DNA from: Halichoerus grypus
Lineage: Eukaryota > Chordata > Mammalia > Carnivora > Phocidae
Assembly (NCBI RefSeq): GCF_964656455.1
Contig: NC_135724.1
Coordinates: 11,369,414-11,433,413 of the forward strand
Length of the DNA stretch: 64,000 nt
Reading direction: 5' to 3'
The notes under the pieces: model-generated
The model's database searches: none
The model's input: the letters and a program-made list of their open reading frames with translations, nothing else
What the model was told of the DNA's origin: nothing
Shown here: positions 11,307 to 22,463 of the stretch, piece by piece
How the letters are laid out: each line of letters begins with the position of its first letter
Numbering within the stretch: position 1 is the first letter of the stretch
Program-made: the position numbers and the translations under genes

Positions 11307-11480
11307 TTTTTTTTTTTCAGTTTGGGGGTAGAATTTATTGATTCATCAGTTGCATATAACACCCAGTGCTCATGACATCAAGGGCCATCCTTAATGCCCA
11401 TCCACCAATTACCCCATCCCCCAACCCACTTCCCCTCCAGCAACCCTCACTTTGTTCTCTGTAGTTAAGGATCTCTTATG
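11307..11480 (-). mobile_element. 5'-truncated carnivore L1 insertion
   Basis: An oligo-T start, then L1 3' sequence read antisense (GTTGCATATAACACCCAGTG, CTTAATGCCCATCCACCAAT, TCCAGCAACCCTCA). Perfect 17-bp target duplication AAAAACTCCTATGTTTT (11290-11306 and 11481-11497). This is a complete retrotransposition event of about 174 bp. Confidence 0.93.
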
Positions 11481-11699
11481 AAAAACTCCTATGTTTTAAT
11501 CCCACTGATTTTGTGCTTTGACACAATTCAAAATTCTATTCATAATCCTTTTATCTTCCACCTTTTCTCCTATGGATGCAATGGGCTTTATGTTATATAA
11601 TTTCAACAACTGTCTTATTGTTACACTCAATTATCTCCATATCATATCTTCCAATTAGAACCAAGCTATGACCAGATCTATATTTAACAAGATATTCAT

Positions 11700-11843
11700 G
11701 GTCTGATATGGCAACCACTAGCCATATTGTCTATTGAGCACATGAAATGTGATTAATTTAAATTGAAATATACTAGATGTGTGAAATACACACCAGAGTT
11801 CATTGACTTAGTACGAAAAAAGAATGCAAAATCTCATTACTTA
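11700..11843 (+). mobile_element. DNA-transposon-like repeat (MER3-like)
   Basis: ATGGCAACCACTAGCCATAT, TTGAGCACATGAAATGTG, GTGTGAAATACACACCAG and GACTTAGTACGAAAAAAGAA follow a common mammalian hAT-type non-autonomous repeat that I recall as MER3. The name is uncertain. It stops where L1 3'-end sequence begins. Confidence 0.5.
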
Positions 11844-11945
11844 ATTTGGTTGTGGTAATCAATTCACAATGTATACGTATATCAAGTCATCACATTGTAC
11901 ACCTTAAATATATATACTTTTTGTCAATCATACTTCAATAAGGCC
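11844..11945 (+). mobile_element. L1M 3'-end fragment
   Basis: GGTTGTGGTAATCAATTCAC, AATGTATACGTATATCAAGT, ACATTGTACACCTTAAATAT and GTCAATCATACTTCAATAAG match the end of the old L1M 3' UTR almost word for word. Confidence 0.85.
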
Positions 11946-12076
11946 AGAGAAAAAGAACATTAGATATATGGTTTGCATTATATTTCTGTTGAGCAGTTCT
12001 GATTTACATTTGTCAAGGTATGTATGTCCTTCACTATTAGCTCCTGAATATTGAACTTGGTGAAAGAAATCATAAA

Positions 12077-12099
12077 TATATATATATATATATATATTT
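12077..12099. repeat. (TA)n microsatellite
   Basis: About 11 TA units between ATAAATA and TTTCTAACC. Confidence 0.95.
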
Positions 12100-12199
12100 C
12101 TAACCTAAAAATGTCCATTTCTAGCTTAAGATGACCATCACTACTTCTTGGCTAGTCTTTAACTTGTCCCCAAGGAGCTCAAGCCCTCCATTACATATC

Positions 12200-12900
12200 A
12201 CAATTTATACAACAAATAGGCTTTGAATGTCTACTAGGCCAGTCATCAATTTAGGAGCTGAGAATGGAGCAGTGAACAAAGGGTAAAAATCCCTACCTTC
12301 ATGGTGGAATCAGAGAAAAAACAAGGCACATTAGGAAGATAGACAGTATGTTATAAATTGGAGTGGCTAGTCTAAACTGAACATATGACTCAGGCAATGG
12401 GGATAGAAAACATCAATGGAGGAATGCTTTAGATTTTTTAGAAATAGTGCTCTGACAAGGCCTCAGTGAGACATGGCATCTGAAGGAGTGAAGAAGTTGA
12501 GCTGTGATTCTTGGGGAAGAGTCTTCCAGGGAGAGGGAACATTAAGGGCAAAATTCTGGGTAGTAGTGGAGATCACTTGGTGGCTTCAAGAAAGGCCACT
12601 GTGGCTGGAGCCACAAAGCCCAGGGCAGAGAGTAGATGGCTCAGAGAGTTTGGGAGTGAGGGGGTGGGCAGAGGGCAGAACATAGGCAGATCAAATAGGT
12701 CACTGTATAGACTTTGGCTTTAATGTCAAGTATTTGGAGAATTTTATCCAGAGGGGTAACGTGAGGAGGCTTAATGGTAACAACACTCTGGATGCAGCAT
12801 TGAAAAAAGAGGGAAGGCGGGTGAGGTTCAATTAGGTAAAATGATTATGAGACCATTGCAGTAACCCACGTGAGAGGTGAGGGTCATAGCAGAAGAAGTA
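12200..12900 (-). mobile_element. L2 LINE, 3' part, antisense
   Basis: Read antisense, blocks of the L2 3' region appear in order: GAATGTCTACTAGGCCAG, GGAGCAGTGAACAAAGGG, CCCTACCTTCATGGTGG, GAAGAGTCTTCCAGGGAGAGGGAACA, and GACCATTGCAGTAACCCACG (matching the family's CTATTGCAGTAATCCAGG). No intact frame; the plus-strand frames at 12473-12723 are shadows. Confidence 0.75.
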
Positions 12901-12929
12901 AAGTGACTTCCCCCACATAAACAATGCAA

Positions 12930-13560
12930 GCCTCTTGTCTGAAGCACTTCTCTGTGTCCGGATACTTTGCCTGCACCACAGCCCAGCCACACCTCTTTCT
13001 TTTTCCCAGAGGAAGAGCACCTCATCCCCTATCTAAAGCTAATCCCCTCATTGTTTTCTGGATCCAGTCCACTTACTGCTTGTCACTTTGTTCCATTAAT
13101 TGTAATCTTTATGTTTATCTCTAATTTATCTTTCCCTCTTGGTTCAACAACTCTAAATTTCATAAGCTCTCCCTCAGACATTCATTGTTTTCCTATCCCA
13201 GTGCTAGCTCTATTCTTTTCTTTCCTCTCAGAAGTTTGCTTCCTCAGAGTATTAGGCTATAATTCCTGTCTCCAAAATCTCACCTCCCCATTAAGTTTTC
13301 TATCCACTGCCCAGTGGATTTAGTCACACCATCATACAGGGAAATCCTATTGACCTTCCAATTTGGAACTTCTTAGGTAATTTTAAGTCCTATTTATTTG
13401 ACATCTTTGTGACATTGGATATTACTGATTATTCTTTTTTGGAATTTGGACTTTCTTCTGTTTACATTTATGTCTCCACTGGTACATTAACTACTGGAAA
13501 GCAAGAATCATATTCTACTTAATTCTGGTCTCAAATATGATGTGTATAATTCACTTTTAG
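12930..13560 (+). mobile_element. Possible L2-like LINE fragment
   Basis: CT-rich plus strand with the composition of the L2 ORF region. The stretch near 13387-13436 translates as SYLFDIFVTLDITDYSF in one frame. That loosely parallels the L2 reverse-transcriptase block around LLDLSAAFDT. The end near 13460-13570 resembles an L2 3' UTR. Weak, and alternative old repeats are possible. Confidence 0.35.
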
Positions 13561-16308
13561 TACCTGGAACTCATAAACACACACATATACATATATTTAT
13601 TTATACATAAAATATTATACATACATATGTAATATTTATATATATTTATACATAATGGATAACTATATAAGAACATTCAGTCTCAGTTAATATAGAAACA
13701 ACTCTCTTCCATTAGTCTTTTATTTCTATCTTTGAAAGAATTCAGCCTTCTCCATGGTCTGTGGTGCCCCCAACGCCAAAATGAATGGAATCGTTTCCTC
13801 TTGCTCATAAATTGTTTTTAAAGACAGAGACCTCCTTTCTCTCAAGGAAAGAGGATTCAGTTTTTTTGTTGTCGTTGTTGTTATTTTAGAGGATCCAGGT
13901 TTTTAGTCACTAATGATTTTGGTCTCTAGGTCTTCAAGGTCCATTGTTAAATATAGGGTCATTAGCATCCTCCCTACTTCCCTGCTTTGTGTATGGATGA
14001 AAAAGTTTCAAGTTAGGAATCATAAGTCAGATCAGGAAAGGGGTGGGTGAGGGAGAGGTTGCCGGGGAAACAATGGGTTAGTGGATCAAGAGATGTCCTG
14101 GGCATTGAATGAGGTCCCAGAACACTAAGCCCTCTGGACAGCTGGGCCAACTTCAGCTTTCATGTATATGAGATCTTCCCATCATTGCACTTAAGACCTA
14201 TGACTTTTATCCCCATCTTTGTCTCCCCAGTTGTCTGTCCAATGGGGTTTGGCTCAAAAGAGTCTGAATACCCTGACTGGACCACAGTTCAGTGCTCAGC
14301 ATACCTGTAAGTCCTACGTTTGGAAAAGGGTGAAGAGGTGGGGCTGGGAGTCTAAAACACTGCTATATGTGCATGTGCATATGGAGGAGGGGGAGAGTCC
14401 CCACACTGTCATTGGGGCTGGACTGGGGCAGCTCTAGCTGGTGCTCTGGTATCAATAACAGTTCTATCTGGATGGCCCTCTTCTCATCACCACCGTCCAG
14501 ATTCTTCCTAGCTTAACTGTCTTTGGTGTTTAGCTACAAATTCAAATGGTTAGATTCTTCATAGCATATGGATCACAGAAATAATTTTAATAAGGAGAGC
14601 TTTTGCACATAACAAATTAGAACAGATAGTGAAAATCATTTTGTAAAAGAAAATGGTTACTATGTTTCTAGTACCTGTTATGACCTTAATTGATTTTATT
14701 AACTTAAATAAATTACTTTAAAGCAAAAACAATGTGACAAGCAGAAAGGGAGGCTTTATCCAGGAAAAACAGAATAGGAAAAATCAGAATAGCCAACACT
14801 TATTTATCAAACACACTTACTGAGGGAGATGATATTCTTAGTTTTACTTTTAACCAGAGATAGACAGACCATGGAGGTGATGAAGCTCCTAAGCCACAGG
14901 CCTTTCACTTCCAACGCCCTCAAAGAGGCCCTGTCAATGTATTCACGTGGTCATATACATTTTGCTTAATTAAAAAATAAAAATTATGTACTTTAACCAA
15001 AATTAGTTAAAATTGCTTCCTCTTTGCATTATGATTTTCCTCTACAATATCCTTCCTTATTTGGAGTTGCACTGGAGTGGACCCAGCATTGTGAAAAGGT
15101 AAATAGTCTGAGAAACCTACAATTTGAACAAACCTCATGGGGAAAGTTTCAATAAAATAAGTAAGAAACTACAAACTCCTGAATTGAAAATACACATGAA
15201 TATTAAATTTACTTAGAAAAGATGAGAGAAAATGTAGATAAATTAATGCAGTGCAAAACAACAATAATAAATTGAAATAATTCTGACATGGAGGAGCTAA
15301 TTGTAATGAAAAATGATTTCAGATCACACCAAAAGTAGTAACTCATGGAAAGGAAGAGATAAGTTTTGAACACGAGAAATTAATAGGCTTTTGTATTGTT
15401 TGATAGTCCAATTAATGAAGTGGCATAAATCATATGACCATGTTGGAAAAATATTTAAATTTCTTGCCGCTGTGACATGAAATACTAGTATGGACCAGGA
15501 TAACATAAAAATCACAATATAACACTAAACCAGGACAGCAGTGACAAATGGGTTAATGGTTTTTATCAATTCAAACAGTGCTCAAGGATAGGTACTATAG
15601 AGGAAAATATGAAGTGTCTTGAAGTTCTACAGCTTACATGCAAAAGACACTCATAGGAGTTTTCTCAGATTTGACAAAAATTCTAGAATATACTTGAATT
15701 TATAAATAATGGGAAATAGAAATTATAAATAACAAAAACTTCCTAAAATCTTCTAGAGTAAATATTTAATTACCTTTCTATTCTCTCTGTAGAAAACATT
15801 TAAAAATTGTCAAATGAAGAGTCATTCAAGGAATATTCAACCAAAACAATTAGAAGAAAAGTGTTACAGAAATGTGCCAGGGATTAATTAACAAAAGTAC
15901 ATTGTTCTCAGTTTGATGATGTTTAATATTTGCTAGCTTTTAATTTTAATTTGTTGCTATATACCTTTACAATCTATTCATTTTATTACTAGTTTTGCAT
16001 TTATAATTTTTCTATTCTTTTTTATAAAGAGTCTACTTACCCCTGAATTGATATAAGCTTCAGTGCTCACAAAACTGGATCTGCATTTGTCTTTGCCTAT
16101 TTTTCAGGCTTAGCTAAGCATATTAAAAACAAGAAGAAGAATGCAGTCAGAATATATAAATTTATAAAAAGAAAATATTTTTCTTTAAACTGTGTGGGAT
16201 ATTTTCAAACAGGAGATTTCACAAAGCAATACTGACTGAACCCAAAATGAGTTTTCTACTGGCCATTTCTTAAAATTTTGTAAAAGATTTTTGTTTGGAA
16301 AAGACTTT
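13561..16308. other. Mostly unique AT-rich sequence, no gene seen
   Basis: It begins with an AT/CA-rich low-complexity patch (13575-13655, ACACACACATATACATATAT type) and a (GTT)n patch near 13867-13885. No recognisable gene, RNA or repeat otherwise. Open frames at 14219-14437 and 15324-15515 are short and unrecognised. Confidence 0.5.
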
Positions 16309-16323
16309 AAAAACAGGGAGTGG

Positions 16324-16521
16324 GGGCGCCTGGGTGGCTCAGTCAGTTAAGCGACTGCCTTCGGCTCAGGTCATGATCCCAGGGTCCTGGGATCGAGCCC
16401 CGCATCGGGCTCCCTCCTCCGTGGGAAGCCTGCTTCTCCCTCTCCCACTCCCCCTGCTTGTGTTCCCTCTCTCGCTGTGTCTCTCTCTGTCAAATAAATA
16501 AATAAAATCTTTAAAAAAAAA
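16324..16521 (+). mobile_element. Can-SINE, young-looking
   Basis: Near-consensus head and B box (GGGATCGAGCCCCGC). Perfect 15-bp target duplication AAAAACAGGGAGTGG (16309-16323 and 16522-16536). The frame at 16295-16501 is a SINE read-through, not a gene. Confidence 0.98.
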
Positions 16522-16660
16522 AAAAACAGGGAGTGGTTGTTTTTTAAATGATTTTATAGGAATATGCAGCAGACCATGGCTTGTTCACAATTTCTGAAAT
16601 ACGTACTCTGTGCCAAGCACTCTTGAGGACTTTTAACTACGATGCTCAATGATACCTTCT

Positions 16661-17126
16661 TTTTTTTTTTATTTTACTATGTTATGTTAATCACCATACA
16701 TTACACTGTTAGTTTTTGATGTAGTGTTTCATGATTCATTGTTTGCATATAACACCCAGTGCTCCATTCAGTATGTGCCCTCTTTAATACCCATCACTGG
16801 GCTAACCCATCCCCCCACCCTCCTCCCCTCTAGAACCCTCAGTTTGTTTCTCAGAGTCCATAGTCTCTCATAGTTCATCTCCTCCTCTGATTTACCCCCC
16901 TTCATTTCTCCCTTCCTACTATCTTCTTCTTTTTTAACATATAATGTATTATTTGTTTCAGAGGTACAGATCTGAGATTCAACAGTCTTGCACAATTCAC
17001 AGCGCTCACCATAGCACATACCCTCCCCAATGTCTATCACCCAGCCACCCCATCCCTCCCACCCCCCACCACTCCAGCAACCCTCAGTTTGTTTCCTGAG
17101 ATTAAGAATTCCTCATATCAGTGAGA
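16661..17126 (-). mobile_element. 5'-truncated carnivore L1, antisense
   Basis: Oligo-T, then the L1 3' end in antisense: CTATGTTATGTTAATCACCA, TTTGATGTAGTGTTTCATGA, AACACCCAGTGCTCCATTCA, GTGAGATTCAACAGTC-like words, and TTCCTGAGATTAAGAATTCC. Perfect 15-bp target duplication TCAATGATACCTTCT (16646-16660 and 17127-17141). Contains only noncoding 3' sequence. One of the youngest L1 insertions here. Confidence 0.96.
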
Positions 17127-17204
17127 TCAATGATACCTTCTAATCCTTTCTTTCAGTGGGGCCTGGGAAGAATTTAAAAGAATAAATATAATTTTTGGTT
17201 GTAC

Positions 17205-17545
17205 ATGTATGTTCAGGCTCCTATAACAAAAATAACATAGTCTGGGTGGCCTAACCAACAAACATTTATTTCCTACAGTTCTGGAGGCTGGGAAGTCTGT
17301 GTTCAAGGACTGACAAATTCAGTGTCTGGTGAGAGCCTGCTTCCACTCCCTGGTTCATTGTGGAAAAGGTGAGGGAGTTCTCTGGGATCTCTCCTTCTAA
17401 GGGCATTCCTCTCACCCAATGAGGGCCCTTCCCCCACAATCTAATCACCTTCCAAAAGCCCCACCTCCTAATACTCTCATATTGAGGGTTAGGATTTCAA
17501 CATATGAATTTGGGAGGAACACAAACATTCAGGCCATAATGAATG
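17205..17545 (-). mobile_element. MaLR-type solo LTR (MST/MLT1-like)
   Basis: Antisense of the ERVL-MaLR LTR order: CTCCTATAACAAAAATAACATAGTCTGGGTGGC, ATTTATTTCCTACAGTTCTGGAGGCTGGGAAG, TTCAGTGTCTGGTGAGAGCC, TCTAAGGGCATTCCTCTC, ATGAGGGCCCTTCC, AAAGCCCCACCTCCTAATAC and GGTTAGGATTTCAACATATG. No internal retroviral sequence is attached. The frames at 17266-17622 are shadows within it. Confidence 0.85.
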
Positions 17546-17792
17546 AAACAGTATATAATGAATGGAATAAACAGAGTCCTGTACTAAAGTATAATGGGAG
17601 AAAGGAATGCCATTTTAGGTAAGGAGGTAAGAAAGTCTTCCTAAGAATGAGAACTAAATGTTATATCTAAATGATGAGAAGGAGGCAGACATGAAAAAAA
17701 AAAAAAAAAATACCAGGAAGAAATTTATACACAGGAAAGAGCAAATACAAAATCTATGATAATATGTGGGTACTTTAAGTTTGTGCTTACTT

Positions 17793-17980
17793 TTTTTTTT
17801 TTTTTAAGATTTTTATTTGTTTGTTTGATAGAGAGAGTACAAGCAAGGGGAATGGTAGGGAGAAGGAGAAGCAGGCGCCCACCAAGCAGAGAGCCCGACA
17901 TGGGGCTCGATCCCAGGATCCTGGGATCATGACCTGAGCCGAAGGCAGATGCTTAACCGCCTGAGCCACCCAGGTGCCCC
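17793..17980 (-). mobile_element. Can-SINE
   Basis: Antisense copy with an 11-bp target duplication TGTGCTTACTT (17782-17792 and 17981-17991). It contains TTTATTTGTTTGTTTGATAG in place of the usual (ATTT)n. Confidence 0.97.
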
Positions 17981-17999
17981 TGTGCTTACTTCTTAATAT

Positions 18000-18565
18000 A
18001 CTTCCAAGTATATTGGTAAGCATATTTGGTTTTAATTAAACAGATTTTTATAATACTTCATCTAATATAGTATTCTTCATGAACGATACTTAAATATGTT
18101 GAGGAATACCTAGTACATAACAGTTTTGCCCACCTATGCTTCAATTAGTAAGTCTCAAAAGACCCTTGGAATTCTGTTTAAAATGAGCTTCCATGCAACT
18201 CAATATTTGTCTTGAATTAATTATGAAGCAACAACATTTGATGAGAACTGACAACTAATTGCATCACTAGCAAAGGAAGAGTCCTTGTTAGGGCTGTGAC
18301 AAGACAAATCGTGACCTTAGTGCTTTTTGAAGAAATTTTATACTTGACAGCTTGCTGAAACAGCTCTTTGAAAAGTAATGCAGCAATTCATCACCTTCAT
18401 AATTGATAATATATCCTATAAAATGATTTCATTTAAGGACAGACAAATAAAGGATACCATTTGAAAGAATGTAATGAATTTGAAAAGTCAAAGAAATTTG
18501 AAATGGAAAAGCACACTAGTAGAATAATAGTCTGTGTAAAGTCTATTAATATGCACTTTATACTG
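18000..18565. other. Unique sequence, no gene seen
   Basis: No repeat recognised. It includes several TAATTA/ATTAATTA-type words (for example near 18217 and 18255) in a stretch of balanced composition, which is discussed as a candidate noncoding element. Confidence 0.45.
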
Positions 18566-18569
18566 GTCA

Positions 18570-18750
18570 TGTGGTACAGAGTAAGATCTCAGGAGTCAGT
18601 CTGTCTGAGTTAAGACCCCTGCTTTTTTACTTATTAGCTCTTTAACCTTGAGTAATCATTTAAACTCCTTGTACCTCAGTTTCCCAACAATGAAGTAATA
18701 ACAATATTTACCTCATAAGTTTATTGTAAACATGTAATGAAGATCTTTGC
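18570..18750 (+). mobile_element. MIR SINE
   Basis: Follows the MIR consensus: CTTATTAGCTCTTTAACCTTGAGTAATC, then CTCCTTGTACCTCAGTTTCCC, AATGAAGTAATAACAATATTTACCTCATAAG and TTTATTGTAAACATGTAATGA. Well preserved for its age. Confidence 0.88.
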
Positions 18751-19040
18751 AAATAATAGCTACTATTATTATTTTAACTGTTTTTTAAATACTGTATTTT
18801 CTAATTTTTTACATTTTTTAGACAACTCCAGTAAGTGGAAATACATCATCTACTGGTAAACAGATTTGGTAAAACATACTGCCTTCAGGCTACCATCTTA
18901 ATTATGACCCCTTCCCTTCCCTTTCCTTTCATTGTATTTAAAGGTTTAGACTAAATGAAATACAATGCAGTTATATAATGATAAATAAAATAATGATAAA
19001 TCCTGTATTGTCCATTAAAAATGAATTTCAGTGAACTGCA
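18751..19040. other. Unique sequence, no gene seen
   Basis: AT-rich. A CCCTTCCCTTCCCTTTCC patch lies near 18907-18926. Confidence 0.45.
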
Positions 19041-20858
19041 CTAACTGAAATTTACCATCTTATTGCAACACTACTCCTGTGGTCATTCTTGGTGATGTAC
19101 ACATAACATGTATGACCCTTCCAATACTCCATGGCCTCTCTCGCATGTAAGCTCTCCTTCAATGATCCTGTTCTTCCCCATTGCTCAACCTCTCAACTCC
19201 AAATCATGTTTTAGACCTTGTTATTATCAGTACCTGCAAGAGCATCTTGCTTTCTAGTCACCATCAGATTCCACTCCAGAGCTTTCCCCTTGTTCTGATA
19301 TAAATAAATAAGTCCCACCAGAAGTTAGAATTTATACACTTGATTTTGCACTTCCTCACTCCCTTCATTGATCCACTTCTTCCCTTAGGAAGCTTAAAGT
19401 CCAATTATAATAAGCATTTTCTTGCATCCCCACCTCACCTCTCTTATCCTATCCCTAGTTTTATCTTTGTTTGGCTAACCCTCAACTCCAATTAAATCTA
19501 ACTCCACCCACTCTGCATCTACACCAAAAACTGTGTGGCTGAATGTGACAAAAGGAAACACAATTAACTGACTGTTCTTATTAAATTCAGGTTTTCAATT
19601 CAGTCTTCAATGTCCCTGGCAATTACACAATGTTTTCCTGGTTCATTCAGACTCACACATGCCAAGAAGACTACTCCCTGGTCTGTCCTCTCTCTTTAAA
19701 ACTCCAAAACTCCCTCCCCCCATCTTTTTTATCCACTGATTACTTAGCTTTCTATTTCACTGAGACAATGGAACAGTCAGAGTACAACCTCCATAAACCC
19801 CGTAACAACAACATTGTCTACCCACTTGCTTGCAATTATGCTAATATAATTTATGTTTTCTCCTGATAATATGGATTCACTCTCTGTGCTTCTAGCAAAG
19901 CCAACACACCCATCTGTGTCCTTGATTCTATCTCCTTTCAATTACTAAGGACTTAAGCAATTTTCCCTTTTTCTTTTTTTAAAGATATTTTTTATTTATT
20001 TGAGAGAGAGAGCGAGCAAAGCGAGAGCAGGGGTGGGGGCAGAAGGAGATGGAGAAGCAGACTCCCTGATGAACTGGGAGCCAAAACATGGGGCTCATTC
20101 CCAGGACCCTGGGATCATGACCTGAGCTGAAGGCAGATGCTTAACCGAGTCACCCAGGCTCTCCTCCCTTTTTAAAATAGATTAATTTTCCCCCTCTACT
20201 GGATTTTTCCCATAAGAATATATACTCAATTGTATTTATATCAGCTTAAAAATCTATTGGCCACATTATTACCTTCAGCTACCACACAATTCTCTCCTGT
20301 CCTTCATAGTAAAATACCACAAAAATGTATCTTCAGTAGCTGTGTGCTCTTCTCTCATTCTCCCTTGAAAAACTCCCAGAGGGCTTTCATACCTGTCAAA
20401 CAGCCCTTATCACCACCACAAATCACTTCCACTTTCCTGAAGCCAGTGGTCACATCTAAAGCTTCTTCTCTCCCTTGACACATCAGTGTTTGACATTCCC
20501 TTCTCTTTAAACCTTTCTTACATGGTTTCAGGACATGAAAATCTCTTGGTTATTATTTTACTTATTTGGCTTTTACTTCTCTGTCTCCTTTCTTTGTGTC
20601 TCCTTTCCTTCTGTAACTCCTCATTTCCCTGACTCTTTTGTATTGGACATATACAGGACTCCACTTTCTCAATCATATTTCAATATGTAAACACTCCATC
20701 ACCAAACTCACCCAGGCTAATGGTTTCATGGTTTTCCCCTGAGTATTAACTCAGGGAATTTTCATTTGCTCTTCCTTCTGCTTGGAAAATCCTTCTTCCA
20801 TATATTCACATAGCGGAACCCCTCACTGCCTACAGATCTTCAGTCAAAATGCCCCAAT
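19041..20858 (+). mobile_element. L2 LINE with decayed endonuclease/reverse-transcriptase region
   Basis: CT-rich strand that follows the old L2/CR1-clade ORF region over about 1.6 kb. Recognisable parts are CTTCAATGATCCTGTTCTTCC, TATACACTTGATTTTGCACTT, TTTCACTGAGACAATGGAACAGTCAG, the CTTCATAGTAAAATACC block and AGGGCTTTCATACCTGTC. The translation QTALITTTNHFHFPEASG (about 20400-20455) parallels the family's TALVKVTNDLH block. LLSLDTSVFDI (about 20463-20496, shifted frame) parallels the catalytic LLDLSAAFDT motif. After about 20735 it jumps to the 3' part (TGCTTGGAAAATCCTTCTTCC). Multiple stops and frameshifts; inert. A SINE at 19973-20164 interrupts it. Confidence 0.65.
19973..20164 (-). mobile_element. 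Can-SINE in L2
   Basis: Antisense copy, more diverged (GAACTGGGAGCCAAAACATG). The head lacks part of the A-box region (TTAACCGAGTCACCCAGG). Short 9-bp target duplication TCCCTTTTT (19964-19972 and 20165-20173). Confidence 0.93.
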
Positions 20859-20911
20859 CCCTTAATTTGTCTTCTGTATTATCCACCCTTTCATCTCTCT
20901 GGGGTTCAGTT

Positions 20912-21025
20912 TGGACATTTTTTCCCCTGATACTATCTTCCAGTTTATTGATTCTCTCTTTAGTCGTGTGGACATTTTTTTCCCTGATATTATCTTCCAG
21001 TTTATTGATTCTCTCTTTAGTCATG
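20912..21025. repeat. 57-bp tandem duplication, two units
   Basis: GGACATT begins at 20913 and again at 20970. Both units continue through ATCTTCCAGTTTATTGATTC and CTCTTTAGTC. The units differ at only a few positions. The period is 57 bp, a multiple of three, so the minus-strand frame is kept across it. Confidence 0.93.
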
Positions 21026-21154
21026 TTTAGTCATCTATTAGAACTATACACTTTGATCTTGGCTTTGATTATGGTGTCTTTAAGTTCTATATTTTTTGTT
21101 TCTTTTTTATGACTTTTATATTCTGCTACATTTTGAAGTCTTGTCTTTATTGTT

Positions 21155-21345
21155 TTAAAGATTTATTTATTTTAAAGAGAGAGAGGGATGGGGGAGGGGG
21201 CACAGGGAGAAGGTAAGAGAGAATCTCAAGCAGACGCCCTCCTGAGCACAGAGCCTGATGTGGGGCTCAATCTTACAATCCTGAGGTCATGACTTGAGCC
21301 AAAATCAAGTCAAAAGCTTAAGCAACCGAGCCACCCAGGCTCCCC
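21155..21345 (-). mobile_element. Can-SINE, old copy
   Basis: Antisense copy with AAATCAAGTCAAAAGCTTAAGC and GAGCCACCCAGGCTCCCC. The older-subfamily wording and clear divergence fit. The target duplication is not clear; CTTTATTGTTTTA / CTTTTATTTTTTTT is only suggestive. Confidence 0.9.
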
Positions 21346-21512
21346 ATCTTTTATTTTTTTTAAGTATATTAAAGATAGTTAATTTAAAGCTTGGGCTTCA
21401 GATATAGACTACAATATATGGAATTCTATAGGTCTGTTTTTTGTTTCTTTTTTAAAAGTTGTTCTCTCTCTGTGTGTTTGTCCTTGTTTCTCTTGTTCTC
21501 TTCATGCAGTCT

Positions 21513-21537
21513 ATTTATTTATTTATTTATATTTTTT
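21513..21537 (-). mobile_element. Tail-only retroposon insertion (25 bp)
   Basis: (ATTT)n plus oligo-T, 25 bp long, between perfect 14-bp copies of TCTTCATGCAGTCT (21499-21512 and 21538-21551). Read antisense this is only the AAATAAATA and poly-A tail of a SINE. Confidence 0.8.
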
Positions 21538-22269
21538 TCTTCATGCAGTCTTGTCTCCTTTCATGCCTAATTAATTTTGAGTGAATGCTGGACATTACTT
21601 ATGCAAAACCAGTGAAATAATTTGAGGCCTATTGTTACGTTATCATCTCCATTTCATGTCCATTTGGGAAGTGGCTGATTTGATAGAATTTGGGGATAAT
21701 TTTAATCCAATTTCAAATATTAAGATGATTTGAAGCTGAAACTTAGTTTCTAGAAGGACCAGCTCTTTCTGATCACTCTCAGTTTTAAAATGTATGCATT
21801 TGAGTTCTCAAACCAGAGTGTAAGTGGGAGTTATTACAGACACCCTCTGTTGATGAACCTGGTCTCTAATTTATTTACCCTATCCCACAAAATTTTCAAA
21901 TATGCCCCTAAGTTTCTTAGACTCACACCAACTTTTCCGGATCAAGCAAATATACTTAGGAGTAAAAGACCTCTGCATATTGGACTCACCCCTCTAGGTG
22001 TCTTTGTCTTTTGTCTAGGTTTTGGACCCATAATCATTCATAATCTTCTTAGCTCTATAATGACATTAGGCAGACATTGAAAAATATTTTAGACAACTTT
22101 TCTATATGTCCTCCATAGGGGTATTGGTTCAAATTACTCTGTATATATACTTTTCTGTTATTTCTTTATCTCTTATTTTATCTTTCCTTCCTCAATTTCA
22201 ACACTGTCTCCCCAAGTATCAGCCAAAAAACATATTTATATATAATTGAAATATAAATGATGTTAATTA

Positions 22270-22463
22270 GGGGTGCCTAGGTGGCTCAGTCATTAAACGT
22301 CTGCCTTTGGCTCAGGTCATGATCTTAGGGTCCTGGGATTGAGCCCTGCATTGGGCTCCCTGCACAGTGGAAAGCCTGATTCTCCCTCTCCCACTCCCCC
22401 TGCTTGTGTTCCCTCTCTCACTGTCTCTCTCTCTGTCAAATGAATAAATAAAATCTTTTAAAA
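22270..22463 (+). mobile_element. Can-SINE
   Basis: Full-length head (GGGGTGCCTAGGTGGCTCAG) to tail (AATAAATAAAATCTTTTAAAAAA). No clear target duplication survives. The minus-strand frame at 22312-22494 is SINE antisense. Confidence 0.95.

Larger units (their letters stand above)
20859..22100 (-). mobile_element. Unclassified antisense repeat, possibly L1-related
   Basis: Wording such as ATTCTGCTACATTTTGAAGTC, GAATGCTGGACATTACTTATGC and AATTTGAGGCCTATTG recalls an old interspersed repeat, perhaps the 5'/ORF1 side of an L1M. I cannot name it. On the minus strand 20830-21024 encodes a short charged stretch (ERINKLEDNIREKN) repeated once, like an L1 ORF1 coiled coil. Interrupted by a SINE near 21155-21345 and a tail-only insertion at 21513-21537. 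Confidence 0.35.

Noticed and set aside
12473..12723. Two overlapping 70-codon plus-strand frames
   Set aside because: They lie within antisense L2 sequence and have no coding character.
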